A stretch of DNA of 64,000 nt, taken from assembly GCF_014193895.1 (NCBI RefSeq), contig NZ_BLZR01000001.1, positions 992,001 to 1,056,000 of the forward strand, written 5' to 3'. The notes beneath the pieces were generated by a model, which was not told the origin of the DNA, ran no database searches, and saw nothing but the letters and a program-made list of their open reading frames with translations. The stretch's first letter is position 1. Each line of letters begins with the position of its first letter. Shown one piece after another: positions 42,064 through 51,379 of this stretch. The translations under genes were made by a program, and so were the position numbers. Origin of the DNA: Clostridium fungisolvens (GTDB lineage: Bacteria; Bacillota; Clostridia; Clostridiales; Clostridiaceae).

Positions 42064-43113
42064 ATGAATAAATTATATTATTTGCTTATTTTTATACCAA
42101 TTTCTTTTTTATCAAAAGAAGTTTTTCATCTAAGTCCAATACTAACTTTTATATTTACAGCCTTAGCAATAATACCGCTAGCTGGACTTATGGGAGAGGC
42201 AACAGAGGAGTTGTCGGTATATCTTGGATCAAGACTGGGAGGATTTCTAAATGCTACTTTTGGAAATGCTACTGAGTTAATACTTGCTATATTTTCGCTT
42301 AAGGCAGGATTGTTAGAAGTAGTTAAAGCATCTATCGCAGGATCAATAATAGGAAATATTTTACTGGTACTTGGAGCAAGCATGTTTATTGGAGGAACTA
42401 AGTTTAAGGTGCAAAAATTCTCCAAAAACAGTATTAATTTTTCATTGAGTATGCTTACCTTCGCAATAATAGGCGTAATAATACCTGCAGCATTTACAGA
42501 TAATATAACTGTAGCTGATGTTAATCCTATGAAATATGAGAATCTCAGTGTTTTAATAGCAGTTATAATGCTGCTTATATATATAAGCAGTTTGTACTTT
42601 TCGTTTTTTACACACAAAGATATATTTGGAACTGAGCATGAAGCTCTTACAGGAAAATGGAGCAAGAAAAAAAGCATAATGGTATTGGTAGTTGCAACTA
42701 TATTTGTTGCTTTTGAAAGTGAGTTTCTTGTATCAAGTATAGAACCGATGACGGAACAACTACATTTAAGTAATTTATTTGTTGGACTTATAATACTTCC
42801 TATAATAGGAAATGCAGCGGAGCATTCAACTGCTATAGTTACGGCTCTAAAGAACAAGATGGATATATCAGTAGAGATAGCTATCGGATCAAGCCTACAA
42901 ATAATCCTTTTTGTCGCTCCGGTGTTAGTACTATTGAGCTTAGTATTCACACCTATGGCTTTAATTTTCAATAAATATGAATTGATTTCTCTAGTGTTAG
43001 CCGTTATAATTGCAAATAAGGTTGCTTATGATGGAGAGTCTAACTGGCTTGAAGGACTTCAATTGATGAGTGTGTACTTAATAGTTGCAGTGGCATGTTT
43101 TATAGTGGGATAA
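42064..43113 (+). CDS. cax: Calcium/proton exchanger (CaCA family)
   Basis: A 349-residue membrane antiporter with about eleven helices. The two signature alpha repeats are GNATELILAIFSLKAGLLEV and GNAAEHSTAIVTALKNKMDI, each with the acidic residue needed for transport. EATEELSVYLGSRLGGFL lies at the N terminus. It exports Ca2+ in exchange for H+. GGGGG lies 6 bases upstream of the ATG. Together with the Mn2+-linked ATPase it suggests attention to divalent cation balance. Confidence 0.95.
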   Translation: MNKLYYLLIFIPISFLSKEVFHLSPILTFIFTALAIIPLAGLMGEATEELSVYLGSRLGGFLNATFGNATELILAIFSLKAGLLEVVKASIAGSIIGNILLVLGASMFIGGTKFKVQKFSKNSINFSLSMLTFAIIGVIIPAAFTDNITVADVNPMKYENLSVLIAVIMLLIYISSLYFSFFTHKDIFGTEHEALTGKWSKKKSIMVLVVATIFVAFESEFLVSSIEPMTEQLHLSNLFVGLIILPIIGNAAEHSTAIVTALKNKMDISVEIAIGSSLQIILFVAPVLVLLSLVFTPMALIFNKYELISLVLAVIIANKVAYDGESNWLEGLQLMSVYLIVAVACFIVG

Positions 43114-43134
43114 TAAAATATAGATTAGCTTATA

Positions 43135-43165
43135 AAGTGGTATATCTTGAGGTATACCACTTTAG
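43135..43165 (+). terminator. Terminator after the exchanger gene, similar to family A ends
   Basis: AAAGTGGTATA and TATACCACTTT pair around TCTTGAGG. The arms match the terminal repeat of family A, as if two ends had been joined. Confidence 0.65.
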
Positions 43166-43248
43166 TGTTAAAATACTATATAGAGAAAAAGTAAGTGATG
43201 TACTTATTTATAGAATAAACTTAAAATAGAACTAAAGAGGTGATAGAA

Positions 43249-43554
43249 ATGGCAAAAGTAAATGCTAGAAACAATGATTTTTTGAATACTGCAAAAACAA
43301 AAGCATCTCCAAAGATATACTCAATCTTAGTTGATTTGGTTAATGATGGCAATGAAGAGCTTGCTGAGCTAGTTTTGAAAATAGATTATCTTTTGCAATA
43401 TTCAAGTTCATGTATAAAGGACAAAGATTGGGATGAGGCAAGAGAAAGTCTTGATAAAGCTAAAAGTAGAATAGAAAAGTTAGAGGAAAGTAATACAGAT
43501 ACAGAGTATCTTAGATACCTCTATGAAGGCATAGAAAGTAAATGCAAAAAATAG
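43249..43554 (+). CDS. Hypothetical helical protein, 101 residues
   Basis: It starts MAKVNARNNDFLNTAKTKAS and is helical and charged throughout (LVNDGNEELAELVLKIDYLL, DWDEARESLDKAKSRIEKLE). The second half looks like a single TPR-like helical pair. AAGAGGTG lies 7 bases before the ATG at 43249. It has no recognised family and is soluble, probably cytoplasmic. Confidence 0.65.
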   Translation: MAKVNARNNDFLNTAKTKASPKIYSILVDLVNDGNEELAELVLKIDYLLQYSSSCIKDKDWDEARESLDKAKSRIEKLEESNTDTEYLRYLYEGIESKCKK

Positions 43555-43675
43555 GTGTTGTTAAACATAGCCTAAAAATAAAACTCTAACATCAGAGTAA
43601 TAATTCTATCCTCTGGAACATATAGATAAACAACTTGAATTATTAATAAATATTTGTGTGCCAGGGGGAGATATT

Positions 43676-43762
43676 ATGCCTGATAAGGGAAAGAGCAAGA
43701 GTGGTTCAACAAAAAATAACGGTAAGAAGCAAGATACTAAGAAAAATCCAAAGAAAAAGTAA
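43676..43762 (+). CDS. Lysine-rich 28-residue peptide
   Basis: A short frame begins MPDKGKSKSGSTKNNGKK and ends NPKKK, about 40% Lys. AGGGGGAG lies 6 bases before the ATG, and a strong terminator follows 43 bases after the stop. It forms its own unit after the 101-residue gene. No hydrophobic residues are present except one Pro and Met, so it cannot be a membrane or classical secreted peptide. It is likely disordered and RNA- or ribosome-binding by charge only. Confidence 0.55.
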   Translation: MPDKGKSKSGSTKNNGKKQDTKKNPKKK

Positions 43763-43805
43763 TCGTTTATAAACTAATAGTTTTACTTTTATTAAAGAGT
43801 AAACA

Positions 43806-43830
43806 AACCAGCAGATATGCTGGTTTTTTC
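43806..43830 (+). terminator. Intrinsic terminator of the lysine-rich peptide gene
   Basis: AACCAGCA, loop GATA, TGCTGGTT, then TTTT. Confidence 0.9.
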
Positions 43831-43839
43831 ATATTAACT

Positions 43840-44037
43840 GAAATTAAGGTGCTCATACTTCCGATGCTTTGATGAGTTTCGTGAAGAATTAATACAACTT
43901 TTTCTGATAAAATGGCTAAAATTTTATAACTCACTGCGTTCGGACAATAAAATTTCTTAACGCTATTTTATCTCCAAAAGTTGTTTAATTCTAATCACTT
44001 ACTCATATAGCATCTCTAGTATAAGCACCTTAATTTC
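43840..44037 (+). repeat. Family C palindromic element, copy C1 (198 bp)
   Basis: Perfect 14-bp ends GAAATTAAGGTGCT (43840-43853) and AGCACCTTAATTTC (44024-44037). Inner palindromes include GAAGAATTAA with TTTAATTCT and AAAATGGC with GCTATTTT, around TCACTGCGTTCGGACAATAA. Confidence 0.8.
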
Positions 44038-44082
44038 TAAAATAATATAAAATAATGTTAGTATTTTTAATTATCTCAAAGT

Positions 44083-44212
44083 AAAATAGCTAAAACTGTA
44101 TAACTCACTTCGTTCGGACAATAAAATTTATTAACGCTGTTTCACTTACAAAAATCATTTAATTCTAATAGCTCGCGCATAGAGCGTCTCCTGTATAACC
44201 AATTAATTTCAA
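44083..44212 (+). repeat. Family C element lacking its left end, copy C3
   Basis: From TAAAATAGCTAAAACTGTAT to TAACCAATTAATTTCAAA it matches the right two thirds of the copy at 55421. It lies 45 bases after C1 in the same orientation. Confidence 0.7.
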
Positions 44213-44351
44213 AGGCATATTAAAAAAGCTAGTAATAGTGGAAAAGAAGCGATATTGCCAATAATGTTTCGATTAACTTCGTAGAGAAATACCTGGATAA
44301 AACAGTACATTGAAAACAGGATTAATGTGTATTATAATACTTAACAAAACT

Positions 44352-44450
44352 AAAGATGTACCATAATTAGAAAAGTATGTTCAAGGCTTATGAGAGCTGA
44401 GTGTAGGCTTAGAAAATAAAAATTCTATTATGAAGTGGTATGTCAATATA
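44352..44450 (+). repeat. Family A element, copy A8, in the mnmA leader
   Basis: AAAGATGTACCAT and GAAGTGGTATGTCAATATA mark the ends; the interior has diverged. It ends 23 bases before the mnmA ATG. Confidence 0.55.
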
Positions 44451-44473
44451 TACGGAAAGGTAGATATACGAAG

Positions 44474-45589
44474 ATGACAAAGGATCCAAAGGATACAAGA
44501 GTGGTTGTGGGTATGTCAGGTGGAGTAGATTCTTCTGTTGCAGCGCTGTTACTAAAAAAGCAAGGCTACGAGGTTATCGGGGTTTTTATGAAAAACTGGG
44601 ATGAAGAAGATGAAAGTGGTGTATGTACAGCAGTAGATGATTATGATGATGTTAGAAGAGTGTGTCAGAAACTTGAAATACCTTACTATACAGTTAATTT
44701 TGTAAGAGAGTATTGGAATAAAGTGTTTCAATATTTCTTGTCTGAATATAAAAAAGGAAGGACACCCAATCCTGATGTAATGTGTAATAAGGAGATAAAG
44801 TTCAAAGCTTTCCTTGAATTTGCTATGAAGGTAGGAGCGGACTATATTGCAATGGGTCACTATGCTCAAGTTGATTTTAAAGATGGAGAATATAGATTAC
44901 TTAGGGGAAATGATTCCAATAAAGATCAAACATATTTTCTTTGTGAACTTAATCAATATCAATTGTCTAAAAGTATGTTTCCTATAGGACATCTTAATAA
45001 ATCAGAAGTAAGAAAAATAGCTAAGGAAAATGGACTCGCTACTGCAGATAAAAAAGATAGTACTGGAGTATGCTTTATAGGAGAGCGTGATTTTGATAAG
45101 TTCTTAGATAATTATCTCCCTGCTAAGAGTGGAAAGATTATGACTTTTGATGGAGAGATAAAAGGAGAACATTTCGGATTAATGCATTATACCTTAGGGC
45201 AGAGAAAAGGGCTAGGAATAGGTGGAGAAGGAGAGCCTTGGTTTGTGGCTGAAAAAGATCTACAAAACAATATCTTATATGTAGTTCAAGGGGAGAAAAA
45301 TCCTAAGTTATATTCATATGGACTTATGGCTACTGATATTAATTGGATAAGCGATAAAGCAAAATTAGATAGTTTTAGGTGTACAGCCAAGTTTAGGTAT
45401 AGACAAAAGGATCAAGATGTAACAGTTTATATAAAAGAAAATGATTGTTGTGTAGTGGAATTTAACGAACCACAGAAGGCTATAACACCAGGTCAAGTTG
45501 TTGTGTTCTATGATGAAGATAAATGTCTTGGTGGAGGAATAATAGATAATACCTTCAAAAATGAAGAGGAATTGAAAAGATATATTTAG
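44474..45589 (+). CDS. mnmA: tRNA-specific 2-thiouridylase MnmA
   Basis: A 371-residue cytoplasmic enzyme that thiolates U34 of tRNA-Lys, -Glu and -Gln. The PP-loop motif GMSGGVDSSVAALLLKKQGY lies at the N terminus. Two catalytic cysteines are present: NPDVMCNKEIKF and STGVCFIGERDF. GHYAQ, DQTYFLCELNQYQL and TLGQRKGLGIGG are conserved. The ATG at 44474 is preferred; a GTG frame reaches 44435 into the upstream repeat. The ribosome binding site (AAAGGT) is weak and rather far, so translation may be modest. Confidence 0.96.
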   Translation: MTKDPKDTRVVVGMSGGVDSSVAALLLKKQGYEVIGVFMKNWDEEDESGVCTAVDDYDDVRRVCQKLEIPYYTVNFVREYWNKVFQYFLSEYKKGRTPNPDVMCNKEIKFKAFLEFAMKVGADYIAMGHYAQVDFKDGEYRLLRGNDSNKDQTYFLCELNQYQLSKSMFPIGHLNKSEVRKIAKENGLATADKKDSTGVCFIGERDFDKFLDNYLPAKSGKIMTFDGEIKGEHFGLMHYTLGQRKGLGIGGEGEPWFVAEKDLQNNILYVVQGEKNPKLYSYGLMATDINWISDKAKLDSFRCTAKFRYRQKDQDVTVYIKENDCCVVEFNEPQKAITPGQVVVFYDEDKCLGGGIIDNTFKNEEELKRYI

Positions 45590-45598
45590 TATTAATAA

Positions 45599-45638
45599 AA
45601 AGAAGGTGTTTATCCCATAAAGACACCTTCTTTTTTGA
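45599..45638 (+). terminator. Intrinsic terminator of mnmA
   Basis: AGAAGGTGT and ACACCTTCT pair around a 13-base loop, then TTTTTT. Confidence 0.9.
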
Positions 45639-45830
45639 CTATTAAAATTATTATGTGTTAAGTTGAAAGTTATATGCATGTAAAATGTAACTAAAAGTGT
45701 GCTGGATAGGTTTGTTAAAGTAACAGATATAATGGACCTTTTAATAGTATTTTATTTATAACAAAAAAATAATAGCACTTGAAGTTTAAGGAACTAATAA
45801 GGTAAAATAAATGTATATTTATGTTGAAAT

Positions 45831-48800
45831 ATGATAAAAGATGCAGAGGATAATCTTACAGCATTTGTAGGAGGGATCTATATTAGTAAGGGCATTATAA
45901 AAAAATTAATAAACTTTATTATTATCTTTATAGTATGTGTATCAATGGACATTACTAAAGCTAGCGCAATTGAAAGCGATACGAAATTCAAAAGAGTTGA
46001 AACTGAAAATGGATTATCTCAAACATCTGCTCAAATTATTATTCAAGATTCAAAAGGATATATGTGGATAGGGACATCTGATGGTGCTAATAGATATGAT
46101 GGACATCAATATAAGACCTATAAATATGAATTGGACACTAAGAACAGTCTTACTTCAAATAACGTAGATGATATTGTTGAAGATAACAATGGATTAATAT
46201 GGTTAGCTACTAGCAAGGGATTAAACAAGCTTGATCCCAGTACTGAAAAGATAACAAGGTATACAAGTGATGAGAATAATGTCAATACTTTATCCAGTAG
46301 TAATGTATGGGCTCTTTTAAAGGATAGGGATGGCAATATATGGGTTGGAACAACAGCAGGGCTGGATATATATAATAAGGCTACAGATAGTTTCTATAGG
46401 TATAACAATAATCCAAAGGATGATAATAGTTTAAGTAATAATTTTATAACATGTTTGTTTCAAGATTTGGATGGATTGATATGGATAGGAACTAAAAATG
46501 GACTTAATAGTTATGATCCTTCTAAAAAACAATTTACAAGATATTTTAGTAACGAAAATTCAGATGGAAGCAATAATAATTATATAACAAAGATATGCGA
46601 AGATAGTAGTGGAAATATATGGGTAGGTACAAATGGTAGCGGACTAAGAAAATACAACAAGTATAAGAATACCTATGTAGAGTATAGAAATAAAGTTGAG
46701 GATAAAAGTTCAATTCCATCAAATAGTATCCAAGCCTTATATAAGGATTCCTTAGGAAGCTTATGGATAGGAACAAATAATGGCTTGAGTAAATACGATA
46801 GCGTTACAAATAAGTTTGTTAACTATAAAAACAAGTACTATGATCCAAAGAGCCTCGTAAATGATGATGTCGTAAGTATATATCAAGATAGATCAGGACT
46901 TATTTGGGTAGGAACCAATAAAGGAATAAGTACTTTTCAGACTTATGTGAATTTTAAAAATTATTCTATGAACCCTGCAGAAAAAAATGGCTTAAGTGAT
47001 GATATGATAAGCGGTGTATATGAAGATAATGAAGGAATGCTTTGGATTGGAACAAATTCTGGAACTCTAAATATGGTTAATAGATCTACTGGTGAGGTTA
47101 AGTACTATGAAAATGGGTCTAACTCTAAAATAACAAGTTTAAGTGGAGATTCTGAGGGCCATATTTGGGTATCTACTGAAAATGGGTTGTATGATTTCAA
47201 CAAAAATACTAAAGAGTTTAAATTATATACTACTAGTGGTAAGAATGATAAAACTGAAAATACTTCTATTGCAGATAAAAATGTTAAGTTTACATATGAA
47301 GATAAGAGTGGAATTCTTTGGATCTGTACTAGAGATGGCTTGGATTCTTTAGACATAAGAAGTGGGCAAGTTACTCATTATAAAGATCTATTTAAGCAGA
47401 ATGGTGTAACCGATAGCTTTATTTCGTACATATATGAAGATAGTGAAGGTGTAATGTGGGTTGGCTGTGGTCTAGATGGTGGACTTATAAGATTTGATAG
47501 AAAATCAAATAAGATAAAGATATACAGAAATAATAGCAATGATAAAAATTCTCTTACTTCTAATAGCGTAAAATCTATAGCAGAGGATAAGCTAGGCAAC
47601 ATATGGATTGCTACGAATCATGGGTTAAATAAACTAAATAAGGAAAAAGAGCAATTTGAAAGATATACAGAAAAGGACGGACTTGTTAACAACTATTTGT
47701 ACGGTGTTTTAATAGATGAATATAATAATCCATGGGTAAGCACTAATGGAGGAATTTCAAAGTTTGACGTAAATAAAAATACCTTTATAAATTATGATGA
47801 ATCAGATGGACTTCAAGGGAACGAGTTTAATGAATATTCTTTTTATAAAAGTTTTTCTGGAGAAATGTTTTTTGGAGGTATAAATGGATTAAATAGTTTT
47901 TATCCTTCGGAAATCATTCAAACAGGATATACACCAACTGTTTCCATACAGAAGCTTAAAGTTTTCAATAACGATATTAATATTGAGAATGAAGTGCAAC
48001 TTAAGTATAATGAAAACTACTTTACTTTTAATTTCTTTGTTACTGACTACAAGAATACAAATAAAAATGAATATGCCTATATGTTAGAAGGCGTGGATAA
48101 GGATTGGGTTTATTCATCCAACAGAAACATAGCGTCATATACTAATATAAATAGTGGTACTTATGTATTTAAAGTAAAAGGGAAAAATAGTAGTGGAGTT
48201 TGGAGTAAGCCTGTCAGTGTAAAAATTATAATAAGTAAACCACCATGGAAATCAATTTATGCTTATTTGATATATGCGCTTATATTGGCAGCTATTATAT
48301 ATTTCATATGGAATTATGTAAATATCTTGGAGAACTTGGTTAAACAAAGAACTTCGGAGCTTAAAAGTAAATTTGAAGAAAATGAGCAATTATATGCGAA
48401 ATTAATCGACAATGAAAAATTTAAAAATAATTACTTTATTAATTTATCTCATGAATTAAGGACTCCGTTAAATGTTATTCTTTCAGCAGTCCAATTGGTA
48501 AACAACTATGATGAGGAACAGAATCGGATAAGTAGATATAAACTTAAAAGCTATATGGATATTGTGGATAGAAATTCTAATAGATTATTAAAGGTTATTA
48601 ATGATTTAATAGACTCATCAAAAATAGAAGCTGGGCAATATAAGCTTAGATTTATTGAGACTGATATAATTAATGTAGTTGAAGAAACAGCACTTTCAAT
48701 GAAAGAATATATTGAAAATAACGGATTGGAGCTTATAATTGATCCAGATATTGAGGAGAAAAAGATTGAATGTGCTCCTACAGAAATTGAAAGATGTGTT

Positions 48801-49115
48801 ATAAATCTTCTTTCCAATGCTGTTAAATTTACAAATAAAGGTGGGCGGATTACGGTTTTAATAAATGACTTAGGTGAGGATGTAAGAATAACCGTAAAAG
48901 ACACAGGAATTGGTATATCACAAGAAGATCAAGACATGATATTCCAAAGATTTAGCCAAGTAGATAATAATTCTATGACTAATAAAATGGGAAGTGGAAT
49001 TGGTTTGACTTTAGTGAAAAATTTGGTTGATTTACACAATGGAACAATAAGAGTGAGAAGTAAATTAAACGAAGGTAGCGAATTTATAATGACATTACCA
49101 ACAAAAGTAGTATAG
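45831..49115 (+). CDS. Propeller-type sensor histidine kinase (Reg_prop, Y_Y_Y, HisKA, HATPase)
   Basis: Up to 1094 residues. After a signal-like segment (IINFIIIFIVCVSMDITKAS region) come about 14 propeller repeats of the GLSxxxVxxIxEDxxGxxWIGT kind, forming two seven-bladed propellers outside the cell. A Y_Y_Y domain (YAYMLEGVDKDWVYSSNRN) and one TM (about residues 808-830) follow. A coiled coil leads to HisKA (INLSHELRTPLN, His about 875) and HATPase (NLLSNAVKF, GSGIGLTLVKNLVDLHNG). Unlike the Bacteroides hybrid kinases it has no receiver or AraC part. No response regulator is adjacent. The start is uncertain: AGGAGGG (45869-45875) points to an ATT codon at 45882, while the ATG at 45831 has no ribosome binding site. 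Confidence 0.92.
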   Translation: MIKDAEDNLTAFVGGIYISKGIIKKLINFIIIFIVCVSMDITKASAIESDTKFKRVETENGLSQTSAQIIIQDSKGYMWIGTSDGANRYDGHQYKTYKYELDTKNSLTSNNVDDIVEDNNGLIWLATSKGLNKLDPSTEKITRYTSDENNVNTLSSSNVWALLKDRDGNIWVGTTAGLDIYNKATDSFYRYNNNPKDDNSLSNNFITCLFQDLDGLIWIGTKNGLNSYDPSKKQFTRYFSNENSDGSNNNYITKICEDSSGNIWVGTNGSGLRKYNKYKNTYVEYRNKVEDKSSIPSNSIQALYKDSLGSLWIGTNNGLSKYDSVTNKFVNYKNKYYDPKSLVNDDVVSIYQDRSGLIWVGTNKGISTFQTYVNFKNYSMNPAEKNGLSDDMISGVYEDNEGMLWIGTNSGTLNMVNRSTGEVKYYENGSNSKITSLSGDSEGHIWVSTENGLYDFNKNTKEFKLYTTSGKNDKTENTSIADKNVKFTYEDKSGILWICTRDGLDSLDIRSGQVTHYKDLFKQNGVTDSFISYIYEDSEGVMWVGCGLDGGLIRFDRKSNKIKIYRNNSNDKNSLTSNSVKSIAEDKLGNIWIATNHGLNKLNKEKEQFERYTEKDGLVNNYLYGVLIDEYNNPWVSTNGGISKFDVNKNTFINYDESDGLQGNEFNEYSFYKSFSGEMFFGGINGLNSFYPSEIIQTGYTPTVSIQKLKVFNNDINIENEVQLKYNENYFTFNFFVTDYKNTNKNEYAYMLEGVDKDWVYSSNRNIASYTNINSGTYVFKVKGKNSSGVWSKPVSVKIIISKPPWKSIYAYLIYALILAAIIYFIWNYVNILENLVKQRTSELKSKFEENEQLYAKLIDNEKFKNNYFINLSHELRTPLNVILSAVQLVNNYDEEQNRISRYKLKSYMDIVDRNSNRLLKVINDLIDSSKIEAGQYKLRFIETDIINVVEETALSMKEYIENNGLELIIDPDIEEKKIECAPTEIERCVINLLSNAVKFTNKGGRITVLINDLGEDVRITVKDTGIGISQEDQDMIFQRFSQVDNNSMTNKMGSGIGLTLVKNLVDLHNGTIRVRSKLNEGSEFIMTLPTKVV

Positions 49116-49118
49116 AAT

Positions 49119-49165
49119 ATATAGATGATTCCTAATGACCATATTTAGTTATTAGGAATCATCTA
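49119..49165. terminator. Hairpin after the propeller kinase gene
   Basis: TAGATGATTCCTAAT and ATTAGGAATCATCTA pair around a loop of about 15 bases. The T-run is short (TTTAAAAAAA). Confidence 0.65.
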
Positions 49166-49560
49166 TTTAAAAAAACTATTCATAGAATTTGTTATCATTT
49201 ACTATAACAAATTTAGTTTTTGATTATAAAATATTATTATAATCAATTGTATTTTAGAAATAATAATTATGTTATTCCGGATAGAATTAATCGAGATCTA
49301 GAAAGATTGTTTATAGTAAGATAGTAGGGCGATACTATCAGAGTATGGATATATTGATAGAAATATATAGTTATTAATATTTATAAATGAACATAAAGAG
49401 ACATTCATAGAAATTAAAATGCAAATTAAATTAGGAAGTTGTACATCTGTAGTTGATTATATTATTTTAAATTTTGTATAATATATATAGAATATATACA
49501 ATAGGCATATATATAGGTTTTTATACATCAGTAATGTGCTTTGTTAATATTTTAAGCTTC
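49166..49560. other. Gene-free stretch with two small dyads
   Basis: AT-rich. AATTTGTTAT (49186-49195) pairs with ATAACAAATT (49204-49213), and TTGATTATAA (49220-49229) with TTATAATCAA (49237-49246). I see no gene or clear promoter here. Confidence 0.5.
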
Positions 49561-49563
49561 TAT

Positions 49564-49658
49564 AGGGTTTCCAGCTCAACTATTAATTTATACATGCTAA
49601 AAGTCATATGTACGTAATTTTCGAACAAGTATAAATTAAGTTTCGACACAGGAGCCCT
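49564..49658 (+). repeat. Family B element, copy B2
   Basis: AGGGTTTCCAGCTCAACTAT at the left and CGACACAGGAGCCCT at the right, with AATTTATACATG and AAGTATAAATT inside. The interior stem is weaker than in B1. Confidence 0.7.
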
Positions 49659-49708
49659 TTATCAAGAATGATATTAATATATAAATTTAGTTATGAAGTG
49701 GTTAGTTT

Positions 49709-49810
49709 AAAGATATACCAGTTCAAAACGAAATCTATTTTTGAAACTCTCACGGCTTCTGGTAAGAGGATTTAAAAATATAAGTTTTGTTACGAATTGG
49801 TACATCCATA
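49709..49810 (+). repeat. Family A element, copy A6 (102 bp)
   Basis: AAAGATATACCAGTTC and GAATTGGTACATCCATA are the ends; internal CTCTCACGGCTTCTGGTAAGAG is nearly the same as in A1. A further right-end fragment (TTATGAAGTGGTTAG) lies just before it at about 49690. The element ends 38 bases before the Rrf2 gene. Confidence 0.75.
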
Positions 49811-49847
49811 AAGAATAAAAACATAAGAATGTAGGATGGGTGATTTT

Positions 49848-50282
49848 GTGAAAGTTTCAACTAAAGGAAGATATGGATTAAAAGCATTAATAGATTTAGC
49901 TATTAACTCAGGAGAAGAAACTGTTACTATTAAGAGTATTTCAGAGAGACAAAATATATCAGAAGGATATCTTGAACAAATATTTTGTGTGCTTAGAAGA
50001 AGTGGCTTAGTAATTGGCAGAAAGGGTGCGCAAGGAGGATACTCTTTACCTAAGTCTCCTAGTGAGATAACGGTAGGAGAGATACTAAGGATTCTAGAAG
50101 GTAGTTTGGTTTTAGTAGATATAAATCATGATAAGGATATAGATAGTTTAGATAAGTGTATAAATGATAATCTTTGGGATATGATAAATAAGAAAATAAA
50201 TGATTATTTTGATTCAATAACCCTTGAAGATTTGGTTAATAAGTACAAAGATAGTACTGATAGCATCGTATACTTTATTTAA
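49848..50282 (+). CDS. Rrf2-family regulator, CymR-like
   Basis: A 144-residue winged-helix regulator. KVSTKGRYGLKALIDLAINS, SEGYLEQIFCVLRRSGLV and GRKGAQGGYSLPKSP are Rrf2 hallmarks. The three cysteines that bind Fe-S in IscR are absent; only one lies in that region (DKCINDNLW). The C terminus (FDSITLEDLVNKYKD ... IVYFI) resembles B. subtilis CymR, the repressor of cysteine uptake and synthesis that acts with CysK. No cysteine genes are adjacent. GTG at 49848 is used, since KVSTKGRYGL is the usual beginning. Confidence 0.88.
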   Translation: MKVSTKGRYGLKALIDLAINSGEETVTIKSISERQNISEGYLEQIFCVLRRSGLVIGRKGAQGGYSLPKSPSEITVGEILRILEGSLVLVDINHDKDIDSLDKCINDNLWDMINKKINDYFDSITLEDLVNKYKDSTDSIVYFI

Positions 50283-50287
50283 GAGAG

Positions 50288-50328
50288 TATTAAAGGGCTT
50301 TATTATTGAATAAAGTCCTTTAATTTTA
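50288..50328 (+). terminator. Intrinsic terminator of the Rrf2 gene
   Basis: TTAAAGGGCTTTATT and AATAAAGTCCTTTAA pair (one G-T) around ATTG, then TTTTA. Confidence 0.85.
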
Positions 50329-50331
50329 TCT

Positions 50332-50377
50332 AAATACACTAGATTAGTTATTTTGGTTATACTAATCTAGTGTATTT
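50332..50377. repeat. Perfect 17-bp inverted repeat
   Basis: AAATACACTAGATTAGT (50332-50348) and ACTAATCTAGTGTATTT (50361-50377) with a 12-base loop and no T-run. It lies between the terminator and family B copy B3. Confidence 0.7.
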
Positions 50378-50396
50378 AATTTGGGCTTATCTATAA

Positions 50397-50494
50397 AGAG
50401 TTCATATGTCGAAACTTAATTTATACTTATTCGAAAATTACGGCTTCTGGGAATTTTCGGACATGTATAAATTAATAGTTGAGCTAGGAACTCT
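50397..50494 (-). repeat. Family B palindromic element, copy B3 (98 bp, reversed)
   Basis: AGAGTTCATATGTCGAAACTT at the left and GTTGAGCTAGGAACTCT at the right. The inner stem is CGAAAATT and AATTTTCG around CGGCTTCTGG. It has the same length as B1, in the opposite orientation. Confidence 0.8.
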
Positions 50495-50637
50495 ATAACA
50501 TAAATTTTGATGCAAATATAATAAAGATTTAATAGTATATTAAGATTGATTTGCTATAATAAGAATAATAGAGATGTTTTAGAATTTTCAATAAATTTAT
50601 ATAAATATTTTGAACACTAGGAAGGAGTAAAGGTTAA

Positions 50638-51210
50638 ATGGATGATAAAATAGTAGATTTTAATGAGCTCAAAAATAAAGCGAAGGATAAGGATGTAGAT
50701 AAGTTCGAAGATTATATCTACGGTCTGTATTACTCGGTAGCTCAAGGTACACTATCTATGGCTGATTTTACTACAAAAATAATGAAGTATATGGAAGAGA
50801 ATAATATTTCACAAGAAAAATTCTTTAATATGCAAAAGAAGCTTATGGAGAGATATGGATTTGATTCTAGCTTTTTAGAAAACCAAGCTAAAATCTTAGG
50901 TATTAATCCTAATTCTGTTGGAAACTTGGGGGCAGGTCAAAATTATGAAGCTATGAGAAAAACTATTAGTTTTACTGAAAAATATAAAGGTAAAACAATT
51001 CCTAAAAGTGTACTTACTTACAGAGTTAGTAATAAGGTAAATGAGTTAGAGCTAATATTGGAAGGCGATAGTGTCATATTAAAAAGTAATAAGAAGATTG
51101 ATCTTCAAGATGTAGAATTAAACGAATTTTTATGTTCATATAAGAAACTTCAAGATGATAAAAATTTAAAGATATCTATTTGTGAGAACGTGGGAGAGTA
51201 TGAATATTAA
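50638..51210 (+). CDS. Clostridial hypothetical protein, DUF3867-like
   Basis: A 190-residue soluble protein. It begins MDDKIVDFNELKNKAKDKDV and continues FEDYIYGLYYSVAQGTLSMA and NISQEKFFNMQKKLMERYGF, as I recall for the DUF3867 family found in Clostridium. A beta-rich C-terminal part (VLTYRVSNKVNELELILEGD) follows. There is no known function and no catalytic motif. GGAAGGAG lies upstream of the ATG. It stands alone. Confidence 0.75.
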   Translation: MDDKIVDFNELKNKAKDKDVDKFEDYIYGLYYSVAQGTLSMADFTTKIMKYMEENNISQEKFFNMQKKLMERYGFDSSFLENQAKILGINPNSVGNLGAGQNYEAMRKTISFTEKYKGKTIPKSVLTYRVSNKVNELELILEGDSVILKSNKKIDLQDVELNEFLCSYKKLQDDKNLKISICENVGEYEY

Positions 51211-51379
51211 TTATTGTAAGGAGCATGATAAAATGTTTTTATGTTTTTAAGAATTATGCGCAATATATGCAAGTTTATAAAAATATATTACAAAATGACT
51301 CTACAAGTGTGATTTTTTAGAGTAGATTACAAAAATATACTTTTCATGAAAAAATATAGTGTAAATCAGTGTTTTAGTG

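Noticed and set aside
42126..42971. Minus-strand open frame of 281 codons
   Set aside because: It is antisense to the Ca2+/H+ exchanger. Its length follows from the codon bias of a hydrophobic protein on the other strand.
43840..44212. Family C elements as decayed insertion sequences
   Set aside because: They are only about 200 bp with no coding remnant. A non-autonomous or structural element fits better.
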